Shown here one piece after another: positions 1-12,042 of a stretch of 64,000 bases of DNA (positions within the stretch are counted from its first letter, which is position 1; each line of letters starts with the position of its first letter). The translations under genes were made by a program, and so were the position numbers. The stretch spans positions 1,550,001 to 1,614,000 of the forward strand of contig CALYLX010000112.1 in the NCBI GenBank assembly GCA_944990035.1. Reading direction: 5' to 3'. The notes beneath the pieces are model-generated. The model did not search any database and was not told where the DNA came from. It was given only the letters and a program-made list of their open reading frames with translations. This DNA comes from Clitopilus passeckerianus. Taxonomy: Eukaryota; Basidiomycota; Agaricomycetes; Agaricales; Entolomataceae.

Positions 1-211
1 ATCAGACAACATCGATATCCCTGAACATCAATATCCACGGTCCGACATTCCGAACGGCCTGCCCTCCAAACTCGTATTCCCACTTGCACCTTCGTTGTGC
101 CTTCAACTCGAGTCACTTCGCTAAGCTTTGCTACGTAGCCCTCACAGTTCTTGCTTCCTTGGTTCTCTTGGTATTATCGGATTTTTCTTCGTGGGCCATC
201 TTGGATAAAAC

Positions 212-1276
212 ATGGCACCAACTACTATCACAGTCGATGCTGTAGGCCATTTGTCCATGGATCAAAGCTGATTGTCATTAATTGGTAAACCTTTCCCAGA
301 TCCTTTTCGACATGGATGGGTAGGGTCAAAAGTTCTTGTTAAATGTCCTTGCCTTTAAATGCCTCTAGAACTTTGATTGACTCAACACCGGGAGCCTACA
401 AAGCATGGAAGACTTTCGCGGACGATTATTTTCTCGGTGACCACATCGCCATCACTCATGCTAGCCATGGACGACGGCTCAATGACACGCTCAAAGAGTA
501 CTGTAAGATCGAGGATGAAGCTACGCTGCTAGTATGGATTCTTTTTTGATCACATTGGTAACAGGAATTTCTGCCTGACCGCCATGCCAGAAAGAGATCG
601 ACCGATTCGAAGACGACGTTATCGCTGGCGGACCATTGCCATTGCCTGGTGCAATTGAGCTGGTTAAGCGGGTAGGCGAATATAAACACGCTCACGTAGA
701 TTGACCTCACGGTTGTGCAGCTGAATGAAATAGCCCCTGAGTCGTGGACAATCGTTACTTCAGGCATGTTCTGTAACCCTGCCCCATTTCATTGTAATAA
801 TGCTCATGTTTGGATATTTAGCGTCAAATAAATACGCATCGGCGGCTCTGGAGAAGGCAGGTCTACCCTTGCCTCCAGTGACACTGATAGCATCTGATGA
901 TGTATCGCATGGGAAACCACATCCGGCACCTTATCTCGCAGGCGCCGAGAAATGCCAGGTGGATCCAAAGACTAGTACGTGATTTTGTTCTCTGGTGCAA
1001 AGGTTGAGGTTTACCCAGGCGACCCTGTAGGCCTCGTTGTGGAGGATGCCATCTCAGGGCTTAAGTCTGGCCGCGCTGCTGGATCGAAGACCCTCGCCGT
1101 GCTCACTTCTACTACGCGAGAGCTCATTGATGCGTCAGATGCAAACCCAGACTATATTGTAGAAGATCTCACGAAGTATGTATCTATTGAATAAGGCATG
1201 TCATCGTGCTGACAATCACTCTAGAGTTTCCGTACGACAGGTCGACGGCAAACTCGAAGTCACCATAGATGCATAG
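212..1276 (+). CDS. HAD-family sugar/glycerol phosphate phosphatase (GPP/DOG-like)
   Basis: Spliced reading begins MAPTTITVDA, then ILFDMDGTLIDSTPG after the first intron, and ends KLEVTIDA at the TAG of 1274-1276. All HAD landmarks are visible: the DMDGTLID nucleophile loop, VTSG (motif II), GKPHP with the motif III lysine, and VVEDAISGLKSGRAAG (motif IV). The segment GRRLNDTLKEYC and the FEDDVIAGGPLPLPGA cap region resemble fungal glycerol-3-phosphatases (Gpp1) and related 2-deoxyglucose-6-phosphatases, which dephosphorylate small phosphorylated polyols or sugars in the cytosol. Family membership is firm; the exact substrate is inferred. At least six short introns are needed, at about 250, 305, 530, 672, 765, 970 and 1175. 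It ends tail-to-tail with the p23 gene 149 bases away. Confidence 0.85.
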
Positions 1277-1425
1277 AGCTGAACAAAGTCTCTTGATCTC
1301 GTAGAACTGGTTATTATGAATTTAATGCATTAACGATGTATGCGCATCTGGGTCAATTTGGGCCCAACACAGGGTTATCGTGTTGGAAATGGCGATCATA
1401 CACTGGTGAAGCTATTATTAGACGT

Positions 1426-2292
1426 CTATTTAGAGGGCTCAGCATCCTCCAAAGGTGGGGGGCCATCATCGTCAGAGTCTTCCTCATCATCACCGGCAGG
1501 AGGTCCTCCTCCACCAGCACCTGAGGCACCCATGCTCCTCATCATCTAGAGGTATGGCATCAGTACGTCGGCTTCGCCAAAGAAGAGTTGGGCTTACAGC
1601 TTCCAAGTCCATGCCAGGGGGCATACCACCCATACCTCCCATACCTCCCGGGCCCATGCCTCCCATTCCAGGCATACCTCCCATTCCTGGACCCACATCG
1701 AAGTCATCCTCTGGCTCTGCAGCAACACCTTCCTGTTCATCCTCGTCAACCCATTTGCTGAAATCGGTCTTGATGAAAGGAGTCTTCAGCTTCTCCTTGG
1801 TTAATCGGGGCCAGTAATCTAGCTGTTTTTCCTTCTTGCGGAGGATGACGGCGAATGATCGCGATGTCAGTTTTCGTGCAGAGCTCTGCCATATAGTCGC
1901 GAGATTAGTCTCTAAGATATGTTTGAATCCATATCCATACCTCTGGGTCAATCTCTGCGAAGAGGTCGAGCTTGAAAGCATAGTTCCTTTCCTCGAGACC
2001 CTTTGCAGCGCTAGTGGAGTTTTGCGATGAGCTCGTAGTAATCGCATCAGAACTGCACGACATACTTTCCAGCCGTGGCACTGAAGCTGATGGACGTGGG
2101 AGTAAGTTCATACTTGAGAGTATTTTCCTGAATGTCAGGGAGGTTGATGGTCAAGTAGACGATATTCTGTTTGAATAAAACACGAAAATGAGCATTTTGA
2201 AGATTATGGAATGGATGTAGAAGGATCCGTACTTTAGCCTCGTCAGACTCAGAGCTACGCTGGGCCCAGAGAACTTCAGGGTGTGTGGACAT
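1426..2292 (-). CDS. Hsp90 co-chaperone p23 (Sba1/Wos2 type)
   Basis: The first exon starts MSTHPEVLWAQRSSESDEAK and splices to NIVYLTINLPDIQENTLKYE, a CS/p23 beta-sandwich start. Downstream exons give FKLDLFAEIDPE, then SSARKLTSRSFAVILRKKE, YWPRLTKEKLKTPFIKTDFS and KWVDEDEQ, which are p23 hallmarks including the WPRLTKE motif that contacts Hsp90. The C-terminal tail is unusually rich in Gly-Met (about 25 residues of GGM/GMG/GPGG repeats). A last intron then leads to MMRSMGASGAGGGG and an acidic end DDEEDSDDDGPP. p23 stabilises the ATP-bound closed Hsp90 dimer in cytosol and nucleus. Four introns are inferred. Its start lies 107 bases from the divergently transcribed gene at 2400, so the two share a compact promoter. 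Confidence 0.93.
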
Positions 2293-2399
2293 GGTCGATG
2301 GTGGATGTAGGAACGTGAAATGTTGTTGAAGAAAAGAACGACGCGAATGGCGATGGAAAGATCCAGAAAGTTCACTCTCGGGGATGCGAGTTGCGCCAA

Positions 2400-3353
2400 A
2401 TGGGGAAAGTGGTAAGATGGATCAAACGCTTACGTTATTCGTGATCTGTAAGCCAGCCAGGCGTCGACGACAAGGCAGTCAACAACGAGGACTGGGTAGC
2501 AAAACGCGATGTGGTGAGTGGTCCTTTTGAACTCGAGAATACGTGGCTAACGATGGAGGAAGGTGTACAAGGTGGTTCTTGCCACTATTGCTATTGCCTC
2601 TGCCAACGGCCTCTCCGTTTTTCTGCTAATATTCTTACTTTCTCTGACGATTAATGCCAAGCCCTGGTAAGTGTCCTGCTTCCTCGAGGATCCACCGGAA
2701 GTACTGACTCTTCAAACAGCTTCTATTGCATTGTTCTATTGACGACTATCTTTGTTTCATCGTGCTACTGGCAACCACTACCGCTCGATAGCTCTCTTTC
2801 GCATCCATGGGCGGACAATATCACCACCTTTGCAGAAGCATTGAATTCAACACTCACCGATCGTCCAAAAAAGCCTATACCAGATGTTATTCGCACAATG
2901 GATCGCTGCTGGTGCGACCTCTCATACAATATCATGTTTGAACCCTTCAACGTCACCCATTGGGAGTACCTCAGCGTGTTGCGCTTAAAAGCCGATTTGG
3001 AGCAAGATCCCACCAAAGCTGCGTTATCAACTGGGAATGGAACGGAATCCACAACCATCGGAGGCAGCGACGCGACGACTTCTGGAACGCCGTTGACACC
3101 TCAGCTTTTCTCCTGGAGAAGGGCGCTCATCTCGTATAGGAAGTCTGTCCGCAACCTCGTTCTGGAACTCATCCCCGAACGATCGTCTCTGTCGAGGACT
3201 TCCTCCAATAACCCACCATCTCCTAGTGGGACTCCACCCCCACAAGCTTTGCCCGAAGTGGCCTCTCAAGCTGACCTACCTCTCCTTAGAGAGAAGTATG
3301 ATTTGCGACAATATGGACTCGGAATAATATTTGACTTTAGTTTGAATCGTTAA
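2400..3353 (+). CDS. Small two-TM membrane protein of unknown function
   Basis: The chosen start ATG (2400-2402) gives MGKV, spliced over 2412-2456 to PGVDDKAVNNEDWVAKRDV, over 2514-2562 to VYKVVLATIAIASANGLSVF, and over 2667-2719 to FYCIVLLTTIFVSSCYW. All three junctions keep frame, which supports this model. Two hydrophobic segments (VVLATIAIASANGLSVFLLI and CFYCIVLLTTIFVSSC) form a probable hairpin. A hydrophilic part with NXS/T sites and a Ser/Pro-rich stretch near TSSNNPPSPSGTPPP follow, and the end is YGLGIIFDFSLNR. No catalytic motif or DHHC box is present. I do not recognise the family; it may be basidiomycete-specific. Confidence 0.65.
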
Positions 3354-3674
3354 TACCACGAGAACGCAAAACATGATAGTTGTCATTACTGTACTCGTAG
3401 CAACTGTATACTGTAATTCCACATTCCTTCGCTGAAGTTACGGTTTGACGCCTGCAACGCTTGGCCGGTCGTGGGAATGCTGTGCAGGGACGTTGGCCAG
3501 TCGGCAGGAGTCGGTCATAACGCCTTCATAAACCAACCCAATTTTCTCTATAAGGACTGGGCTACAGCTAGTTAAATAGCAGGCGACTTGTTTGAAGACG
3601 CGTCTCTTTCGTGGCTGGACGGCCAAGTGTACCGCCATTAGGCAAATACTGCGAACTAGCCTATTGGAGCCACC
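3354..3674. other. Intergenic, 321 bases
   Basis: This stretch lies between the two-TM gene and the Mdv1-like gene, both on the plus strand. It should hold the terminator of the first and the promoter of the second. No RNA gene, repeat or conserved ORF is visible. Confidence 0.6.
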
Positions 3675-6212
3675 ATGGACTCTCGTTCCAGAGACTCGTC
3701 CTCGTCCGGTCCAAGCAAGATGGATGTAATGCAGAAAGCCTTTCTGGCTCCTTTTCAACATAAGAAACGAGACTCTACTCGTATTCTCTCCGATCGTACG
3801 TACATCATAAACCTAGCATCTCTTGGAAACCGTGGACTGACATTTTCTGAACCCTTTCTAGTGGCGCCAGTCATTATGACCCCTCGAATGATTAACTCGG
3901 CAACTACGTCCTCAAAACCGCGAGCATCGATTAGTAACTCGACTATTACCAAGTCAAAGATGGACTTCGCGACTCTTGGACGTGCTCCTATGCGTTTGGG
4001 ACTCGGCTCGCGGCGGATTACTTCGCGGGACCTGCAAATAGTAGAGGCTACAGATGAGCTCTTGGAAACAGAAATACCAGATCCCGAAAGCGCTGAAGCG
4101 AATGTCAGCTTGCTACGTGGCTTCAACGCGACCATTCCCAGCTCGGAGCAAAGCCGGACGAGGAGAAGGCAGATGAGGAATGTGGATACGCCGAGGTTGG
4201 GTTTGAAGAAGCTGGGAATGAGTGCGAGGGGCTTGCTTACGGATGAAGATGACCATGAGAGCCAGAGTGTGGTTAGTGAGGAGGATATGGTTGTCGTGGC
4301 TAGGACCGAACCTGGTAAAAAGCCTAAGAAGCGGCCGAGGGAAAGCCTGAGCGCATTGAAGACTTTTGGGAAGGAGGAACTCACCCGGCAAACGAAGGAA
4401 ATTCAGAAGGACAAAGAAAATTTATATGTTCGGAGGGTACGTGTATCTAACCATACCTTTACACTTTGGTCGCTGATGCTCTTTGCAGAGCTTAATCAAC
4501 AGCGAGATCGCGGAAATAACGAATAAAATCCATGCCCTTGATAACATACGCGCTAGGCTTGAGCAGGACCTGCTGAAGCTACAGGAAGATGAGCTGGAGC
4601 TGGACGATGAACGTAAGTTGTTGCACGAGAATTACTGGTCTGTTGCTCATAGATCCTGCAGTCGCTGGTGTTCAGGAGCGCCTTGAATTCGAGGAAGCGT
4701 CAAGGAGGAGGTCTGCCGCTGGTATTTCAGCGGTTGAACCTCTACATATCCCTCCAAGCACACGAAGACGTAAAGGTCCCGCATTTTTGCCCTCAGAACA
4801 TGACGAGCTCCCTCCCGGTGTCGCATTTATGGTGAATTGACTCTTTCGTCTCGTCAGTGTGGTTCTAACACCGATTTTGTAGACGCTGGAGAGCCATACT
4901 ACACCAATCACTGCTTTGGATTTCTCTGAGCCATATGGAACTCTAGTCACTGCCTCTCAAGAAGATGCACAACCTCGGGTATGGGACCTCTTTACTGGAT
5001 CTGAGATAGGACGGTTGCGTGGCCACCGCGGTGCTGTTAAATCCCTGCAAGTCGAGGATCACGTTTGCTTGACTGGTGGCGAAGATGGGAGCGTAAGGCT
5101 TTGGGATCTCAGGAGGGTCGAAGACGAAGATGGCTGGGAAGAAGGAGATACGTTCAGCTTGAACGATGTCGCCGAAGAGGACGAGACTTTGTTGGAAAGA
5201 GATCCTGAGGCGGCCGAACGACTAAATGGCATCCATGATTCAGCCAGCGTTGGAGATTTTAACGAAAGAGAGGGTCCTTGTGCAAGAGTCCTGGAAGGTC
5301 ATACCAAGGCCGTCACTGCTTTGTATTTTGAGGACCAATGTTTGGTGAGTTGCCATCAGTGAAATCTCACTATCCTTCCTCATTGCGCAATTTTCCATTA
5401 GGTGACTGGGGCTTCTGACAAAACTCTTCGCCAATGGGATCTCACAACTGGGCAGTGTGTCATGTCAATGGATATCCTCTGGGCTATTTCCCATCCGCCG
5501 AAGACAAGCTCCCGGATGGCCTCCGTTCCTGATATATATGCCCAGGCTTCGGTCGGCAATTTTGCCGTGCCCACTCCTCCGTATGCCGATGGAACCTGGG
5601 AGACCTACGAGGACTTCGTTGGCGGTGTTCAGTTCTGGGGTCATGGTCTCGTTAGCGGCAGCGGAGACGGGGCTGTCAGGATGTGGGACAGTATGTGTTT
5701 TCGTTAAGACATTGCGATAAATGCTCATACGCTTCCTGCAGTGCGTACTGGACAGGCACATCGGACGCTTCTGGGCCACACTGGTCCCGTCAGCTGCCTT
5801 CAGTTTGATGAGATACATATCGCTAGTGGAAGCTTAGATAAAACTGTGAAGGTACTCGTCATTGCTGCCTCAAGAAGCTAAAGCTAAAATTTAACAGATC
5901 TGGGATCTCCGTACGGGTGGAATATACGAGACGATTCACTTCGATCACGCTGTTACTGGTCTCCAGTTTGACACCCGCAAAGTTGTGGCAGCGGCTGGTG
6001 AGAATGGCATCAAGGTACGTGAATCTTTAACTTGGCCCCGCCAACACTTCTCATTCATCATCTATTTCCTACAGGTTTACAACCGCACTACCCTTCAACA
6101 GTCTTCGTTGCTTACAAATGGGCACATGAAACCAGTTGAACGCGTTCGCTATATGGATCGCTATCTAGTCTCGGGTGGCCGGGATGCGATGGTCAAGATA
6201 TGGTCGTTATAG
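3675..6212 (+). CDS. MDV1: Mitochondrial fission adaptor, WD40 (Mdv1/Caf4-like)
   Basis: The N terminus ([17 protein letters not shown]) leads into a basic region, then a heptad-rich segment from [20 protein letters not shown] to [18 protein letters not shown], a strong coiled coil. A beta-propeller follows, with blades ending [46 protein letters not shown] and a final MVKIWSL at the stop. The order N-extension, coiled coil, WD40 is that of Mdv1/Caf4, which bridge Fis1 to the dynamin Dnm1 on the outer mitochondrial membrane. Long insertions between the early blades (an acidic one near [16 protein letters not shown] and a [14 protein letters not shown] loop) also suit Mdv1. At least eight introns are needed. 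Assignment rests on architecture and is convincing. Confidence 0.88.
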
Positions 6213-6615
6213 AGCAAATAGAACAGCCCGCTTTCCGCAGTTATTTACTCATTCGTCGCTTTCGTTTAATGGACCCTGCAATACGCCCCAGCATTCACAT
6301 TCATACTATATTTACAAAATTCAATGTAATCTACAACACCTTTCAACAGCACAATATAGAATGAATCGGTCTTTGGAGAAGGCAGCGTCTAATGGGATGT
6401 AGGATAGTAATAGGCGCTTACACACGTGACTTTGCGGTTGGAATACATGTATCCCCTTTTGGCCTGTAGCCCAGACGCGACTTCCCACTCATTAAAGCTG
6501 GCAAGCGAGGCTTAGATCCTTTGTAGGACCACTCCTTTCATCTGCGCCAGCCTCGTCAACTCGGATAGCCTGGAGAACTAATCTACTGAAGTCATCTTTC
6601 TCTGAAGTTTTCTAT
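6213..6615. other. Intergenic, 403 bases
   Basis: Region between the Mdv1-like gene and the SprT-like gene, same strand. No ORF or repeat worth reporting was seen; it presumably contains a 3' end and a promoter. Confidence 0.6.
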
Positions 6616-8773
6616 ATGGCTGGCAGCAGCCACAGGGCCCAGGGATCACCGGCGAAACCTCAATTGAGCAACGAAGTCGTTTCTGACAGCGAGGAAGAAC
6701 GCGTGTGAGCATACCTCGCAGAACGGCGCGATTGTATTCTTGGCTAATCATAACGCAGGAAAACAAGACGCAATGTACGATTAATTGTCATTTCTTCGGA
6801 CTCGAGCGACAGTGAGGACGATGACCAGGAATCAGACTCAGAGTAAGATTACATCCTGTCTTCCCACTTGAGCTCACCACTTAGCTCTTGTCCAGGAGTG
6901 AGGTAGCGAATGATGCCTCTATAACAAAGCCTCCCCTCTCGAAGCTTGCTGAAGGAAAAGACTCTGGGTCGATAACTAATTCTGGGCATAATAATCCGAG
7001 GTATGCCTTTGTTCCGGATTTAGCGGAGATTGGGTTTGACTCTCACCTTTCAGGTCGAGCACTCCGATGCAGACGCCCCAGAATAGCCTGAGCAACCCCA
7101 AAAAGGAGCTCAGCCTCGACATATGGGTGTCATTGAGCTCTCGGACAGCGACGATTCCGCAGAAGAAGCACCATCTATTATGCCAAAGGCATCAGGATCA
7201 AAGCAACAACAGCCGAAGGAACAGCCTGGGGAATTTGAAGAACAAACTGTTATCTCTCACGGGGGATTCGATGATTGGTTGAACGACGGCTCTATCCTGG
7301 TTCTGTAAGTATAAGCCTGTGTTGGAACCTTGGCTTTTGCTCACTGTTTGTTTAGAGATGAACCTCGTAGCGCACGAAAGCCCAAGCGCATCTCCCCGAC
7401 CAGTGCTGTTCAGACCCCGCAGACAAAGAAAGGATCTGGATCGTTCATCCTACATATTGCGGGCTCCGCTACGCCGTCCAACGATATCCTCAAGGATCTC
7501 CCTGTCACTCCCCTTCGTCCTGGGCCCAAACTCTCCATGGACAATACAGCTTCACAATCCAAACCGCGGCGCACACCCGGGAAAAAAGCACAGGCTGCTG
7601 CAGAACAAGAGCGGAGGGAAACTTACGCGCACGAGCTGTTTGTTGACTTGAACCACACTGTCTTCCAAAACGGTCTTCCAATCGACACCAAACTAGTGTG
7701 GAGCAAGCGCTTGCTAACAACAGCTGGTAGAGCCAGGTGGCATCGGTAAGTGTACCATGCGCTTGATCTGAGTTGTAATCTATCCTTACGACCAACGAGA
7801 TCCCGCACTGGGGAACAGACAAGTTCGATTGAACTTGCAGAGAAGATTCTTGACTGCAATGGTGGGTAGTAGTACATCGCAACTTGTCAGAATCGGTGTT
7901 TGACTTTGAACTCAGAACGGATTCGCAATACTCTTTCACATGAGATGTGTCATCTGGCTTCTTGGGTTATTGACCAGGCTCCAGGAGAGAACCATGGATC
8001 CATCTGGAAAGCCTGGTCTGTACCTCATCCTTTTCTTAATCTCATTCGGCCGAGCTGAACGGATACGATAAAGGGCTCGCAAGGTAATGAAAGCACGGCC
8101 TGAAATAGAGATCTCAGTAGGTCCTTCTCCTATGTTCCAAGCTTCTGCAAGAGGCTGAATTACCTGCTTAGACTCGACACGACTATGAGATTGTGTATAA
8201 ATACCAATGGCGTACGTATGCCCTGTTCTGGTGCGCTGGCCCTCTGGCTGATTCATGCCATAGGATGCGAAAAATGCACGAAAGTGTACGTATTGGAACG
8301 GCAGTGGTTGGAATCGTACTCATCGGATTTTAGCTATGGCCGCCATAGTAAATCTATCAAGCCCCAGGAAGTTGGTTCGTATAGTGCTCTGATCAATTTA
8401 GAAGCGCTGCAGTACTCACCACCACCAAGTCTGTGGATTTTGTAGAGAGGGGACACTCGTACCTTTGTTTGCAACGAGACAGGCAAAGGCCCCGCAGACT
8501 CCAAAGACAAGTCGGCAAGCAGCCACTAAACCGCAAGGTATGGTCCGAATCTAATATGTCTACACTATAGTGACTCTTGACACCCGGATAGACTCGCCTC
8601 AATCGCTACCACGCCCCAAGGGCGTCGCCAAAGGACTTCACAATCGTCTCACTGGCCCTCATCATGGTTTGCACATTGAACATTCCTGTGATTCTGATCA
8701 TGAACTTGATCCCGTACTCAACTTGACAAAAGCCATGAGCACCGTCACTATCAAGGCTGCCCACACCACTTGA
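6616..8773 (+). CDS. SprT-like zinc metalloprotease, GCNA/ACRC family
   Basis: Spliced reading starts MAGSSHRAQGSPAKPQ and continues through acidic, Ser-rich disordered repeats (SDSEEERV, SSDSSDSEDDDQ, IELSDSDDSAEEAPS). The core follows: ETYAHELFVDLNHTVFQNGL, KLVWSKRLLTTAGRARWHR, SSIELAEKILDCN, then RIRNTLSHEMCHLASWVIDQ with the HExxH zinc site (HEMCH) and a downstream H in NHGSIW. After it, YEIVYKYQWRCEKCTKVYGRHSK supplies the first half of the SprT zinc ribbon. Acidic N terminus plus SprT domain is the GCNA layout; these proteases act on DNA-protein crosslinks in the nucleus. The usual second Cys pair and a C-terminal HMG box were not found. Exon joining near 7080-7125 and after 8370 is uncertain, so the last about 100 residues are doubtful. 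Confidence 0.78.
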
Positions 8774-9041
8774 ACTAAATGTGCTTTCCTTTGGGCTTCT
8801 CATCTGTCAGTAAATTAGGTTACCCCAGTAGATATATCATAATATACACATGTCAATGCAAACACGTTTACTCAAGACATTCTGAAGCGTTCGGAACAAT
8901 GTTAGATATTATTCAATTCAGTTTACATACAGGTGTACAATTACCAGAAACGACACTGTAATAGCATGCATTAGTCTTGGTAGGATGATGTCCATAATTA
9001 GTGAATAAATTAGAGTGTCTTCAGGCCACTGGAAAGAAGAT

Positions 9042-11134
9042 CTACTTCCTATACTCCCTTACCAAAAGTGGTAGTTGCGTTCCTAACTCCCATTTATTTG
9101 TGATATATGGGCGAGTCAAGATGGAGTTAAACTTGGAGATTTCAATTCCATCGGCCGGCGCAAAGGAAAAGCGAGGAATGATTGTGGCAAGGAAGGCTTT
9201 CATCTCATAGACTGTGAACTTGTAGCCTAAGCAGGAACTTGGTCCAAATCCGAACGTCATGATATTGCCTAGTCCGGGGTGATTTGTTGAAGGTGTAGGC
9301 TTTCCGTTTAACCAACGGTCAGGGCTATGATGGAACAGTCAGTAATTGAACAAGACGATCGACAGGCAGATACTTACTTGAATACCAAGGCATCGTCTCC
9401 CCATATTTCAGTGGATAAGTTGAGGCCTTCTATGGGGATGTGTACGTAGCTTCCCTTCCTAATTTTGAAAGTCTCGCCGGGGTTGAGTACAGTTCCGTCC
9501 CTCATTGTCATAGGATGAGACACCGGAATGTAGTCATCTGTCGTGGCGACTCGGATTGAACTATGAACAGGCGGGGAGAGTCGAAGGGTCTCGGAAACAA
9601 CGGCATCTAGGTATGGCAATCTACTATCGAGGTTCCCCAGTGTCCACTTGACTTGATGCTGGAACTCAGCCAAAAGTTCGGAGCGTAGGCGTTCTTGCAT
9701 AGATGGGTTGAGGGCGAGGTAGTGAAGGACGTATGAGAGGGCCAACGAAACAGAATCTGAGCCAGCAAGAAGAAAGGTCGAGCACTGATCCAGAAGCTCT
9801 GCATCGGACAACCTATTGGACGGTTCAGAGGACATGTTGGCCTTAACTGGAAAGTAACATTAGGAGGGTGAGTGTAGTGGCATTTCATGAGACCCACTCA
9901 AGAGACTAAGGATATCTTTCTGTTCCTTGGCATTTCCAGCACACTCAGCCAGAACTGCCACCCTCTTCTTCTCCACAATTTTTTTCCAGCTCGAGCCACA
10001 ACTTCTAGGCTTGAGTTTGTCACCTTGGTTCGTTCGTCTGGCTGCAAAGATCCCAGAATTAGCAAGGAATGATCATGAAGTGAATGATATTGACATACCC
10101 AAAGTGTTCGGATTATCGGGAAGTACAGTTCAGCAATGGCTCGGAGCTCAGAGCCTTTATCCACGATGTCGAACATACGTCTGTATGCAGTGTAGACCTC
10201 CTCGGATTCATCATCCAGGGAGTTAAACTCGTAGTCAAAGCCTGAAAGCCCAATCAGGTCGAAAGATGCTCGCGAGATCCAATGTAATACGTCAATCACA
10301 ACGCCAGTTGAGTTTCCCTCTTTTTCTACAATCACGAATTCACTTGTGGAATCTGAAGGTGTCGGAACATCTGAATGACTGGGTGGTTTGGGATAGAGGC
10401 GGTTCCATTGATTGCATAGCTGGCCTGCTGTCTCGAAGAAGATGGGCAACATGTTTCTGACGGTTTGGGTACTGAACGCTGGACCGATGAGTTTGCGCTA
10501 TGGGGACACGATCAGAACCTTCGGGGTCACCAGATGTCGGGAAAGCTTGCCTGGAATTTATGCTCAGGACCTTCCAGTGAAAAGATCCCTGTTGAAGGCA
10601 TCGGGTAAGTAAGAGTGAATAGATGTTTGGAGGCGCCTCGCCTTTGCCAATTAGCCGTGAGAGTACGGCTCGAGTTTGCCATGGCTTTTCGTAGATGGGC
10701 GAGGTGAGAACGTGAGATATAACCTGAAAATCCAGAGAAAGGAGGCGGTAATCATGCTAGGATGGAACGTTAAAATCCGCAAAGAACACAATTTGAATCT
10801 AACATACACGGCCCAATCCATGGAATCGAAAAGTCTTCCCGAATTTTGAGAACCAGTCCTTGTGGGTGTTAGGACTGACTTCTGGACTATGCAAATGTCA
10901 GACCTAGTAGGAGCTTGGAAGAATTAAATTGACATACTCAAGTACATCGCGCAACATACTCTGCAGTCTCGTCCCGTCTGGTCCTGGCAAATGTTGTAAC
11001 GGGTCAAATCTTGGCGACACCAGCATCATCTTTGTAAACCACCACGCTCCTCGAACCACCAGAAGGGTGCTGGTCACAAGAGCAATCTTCGCCAGCGATG
11101 AAAGTACAATGCATAAGGCCCACTTCAGAGACAT
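9042..11134 (-). CDS. Cytochrome P450 monooxygenase
   Basis: The first exon gives an N-terminal membrane anchor (MSLKWALCIVLSSLAKIALV) and the proline hinge HLPGPDG. Later exons give GKGIFSLEGPEHKFQRKLIG (C-helix region, restored by removing an intron inside the GKG/IFSLEG junction) and PAFSTQTVRNMLPIFFETA. The I-helix oxygen-activation motif appears as LLAGSDSVSLAL, the K-helix as ETLRLSPPVHSSIR, and the haem-binding loop as FGFGPSSCLG with the axial cysteine. This is a complete ER-bound class II fungal P450; the CYP family and substrate cannot be assigned from motifs. Multiple introns interrupt it. It is divergent from RPS29, with 624 bases between. No biosynthetic gene cluster surrounds it, so it is likely a stand-alone oxidase. 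Confidence 0.9.
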
Positions 11135-11758
11135 GGAGGGCTAGGACAAGAGAACGTTCCATCGGTTAGCGCCCACAGTCTCTGTGAAATGCTAAAGCAG
11201 GTTAACCAAATTGGGACAGCATTTAGATCACAATATTGCCTAAATTAGAAACAAAGGGACTTCCAAAAGCGGCGAGCGTGGCGCATCTATATTACAGTCG
11301 TCTCTCACTCACCGAGCAGGGTCAATACCCGCGTGTCAGGAAGAAGTTATGGGCCTTCTCGTAAATCACTGATAAAGACGGAAAGAAGCAACCAATGCCC
11401 TTAATTGCCAATACAGTCATACTAGGACCAATCTGCAACCAAGATTACGGAAGACAATCCCACTACGCATGTATTACGACTTCCAAAGCTGCATATATCG
11501 TAGTAGGGCGTTGCGAGAAAAAGGCGCCTGTGAACAAATTACAATAGTGTACACCATTCGTGTCTGATTCGGAGATCGAACCTTATCAAGCGGATGTACA
11601 GTTTACGTAAACATGGACACTCGTTAGGCTGAGTTATTGACTGGCATCTCGTCGCCCCAGCAAGCCCTCTGGAGATTCGTGGGTATTGTGGCCTTGGAAG
11701 TCAACCTCGGAAGAACTAATACAGACTTATAGGCTCCTAGCACCTCAAAACTTCAAAA
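11135..11758. promoter_or_regulatory. Divergent promoter region, P450 and RPS29
   Basis: These 624 bases separate the P450 start (minus) from the RPS29 start (plus). No ORF is credible. No specific site is claimed; only the divergent arrangement supports a shared control region. Confidence 0.5.
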
Positions 11759-12042
11759 ATGACACACGACGCTGTTTGGTTCTCTCGCCCCAGAAAGTTC
11801 GGAAAGGGTAGCCGTCAATGGTGCGCTATCTTTGCTCTTCTCTAGGCATTCAGAGGACCTAAACAGCGTTCCTATAAACAGCCGCCTCTGTGCCCACCAG
11901 GCCGGTCTCATTAGAAAATACGGTCTTGACCTTTGCCGTCAATGCTTCCGTGAGAAGTCTGCAGCTATCGGATTCGAGAAGGTATGTCCAGGGCATTCCC
12001 CTACCTCTACATCGGACTAATAAGATGCTATAGAACCGGTAA
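11759..12042 (+). CDS. RPS29: 40S ribosomal protein uS14 (S29)
   Basis: Three exons, 11759-11820, 11882-11981 and 12034-12042, join in frame to a roughly 56-residue protein: [20 protein letters not shown], then [34 protein letters not shown] and a two-residue last exon NR before TAA. The four cysteines form the zinc knuckle (CRLC, then CRQC) of uS14. Length and sequence match the eukaryotic small-subunit protein that sits in the head of the 40S ribosome. The last exon is only nine bases, counting the stop codon, so automatic gene callers may read through intron 2 instead and end at about 12020. Confidence 0.96.

Noticed and set aside
9042..11134. P450 as part of a secondary-metabolite cluster
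   Set aside because: Neighbours are a SprT-like protease and a ribosomal protein; no synthase, terpene cyclase or transporter is nearby.
11540..11620. B-box-like GGTTCGATCTCC on the minus strand as a tRNA
   Set aside because: Spacing within the motif is wrong and no A box or cloverleaf could be formed nearby.
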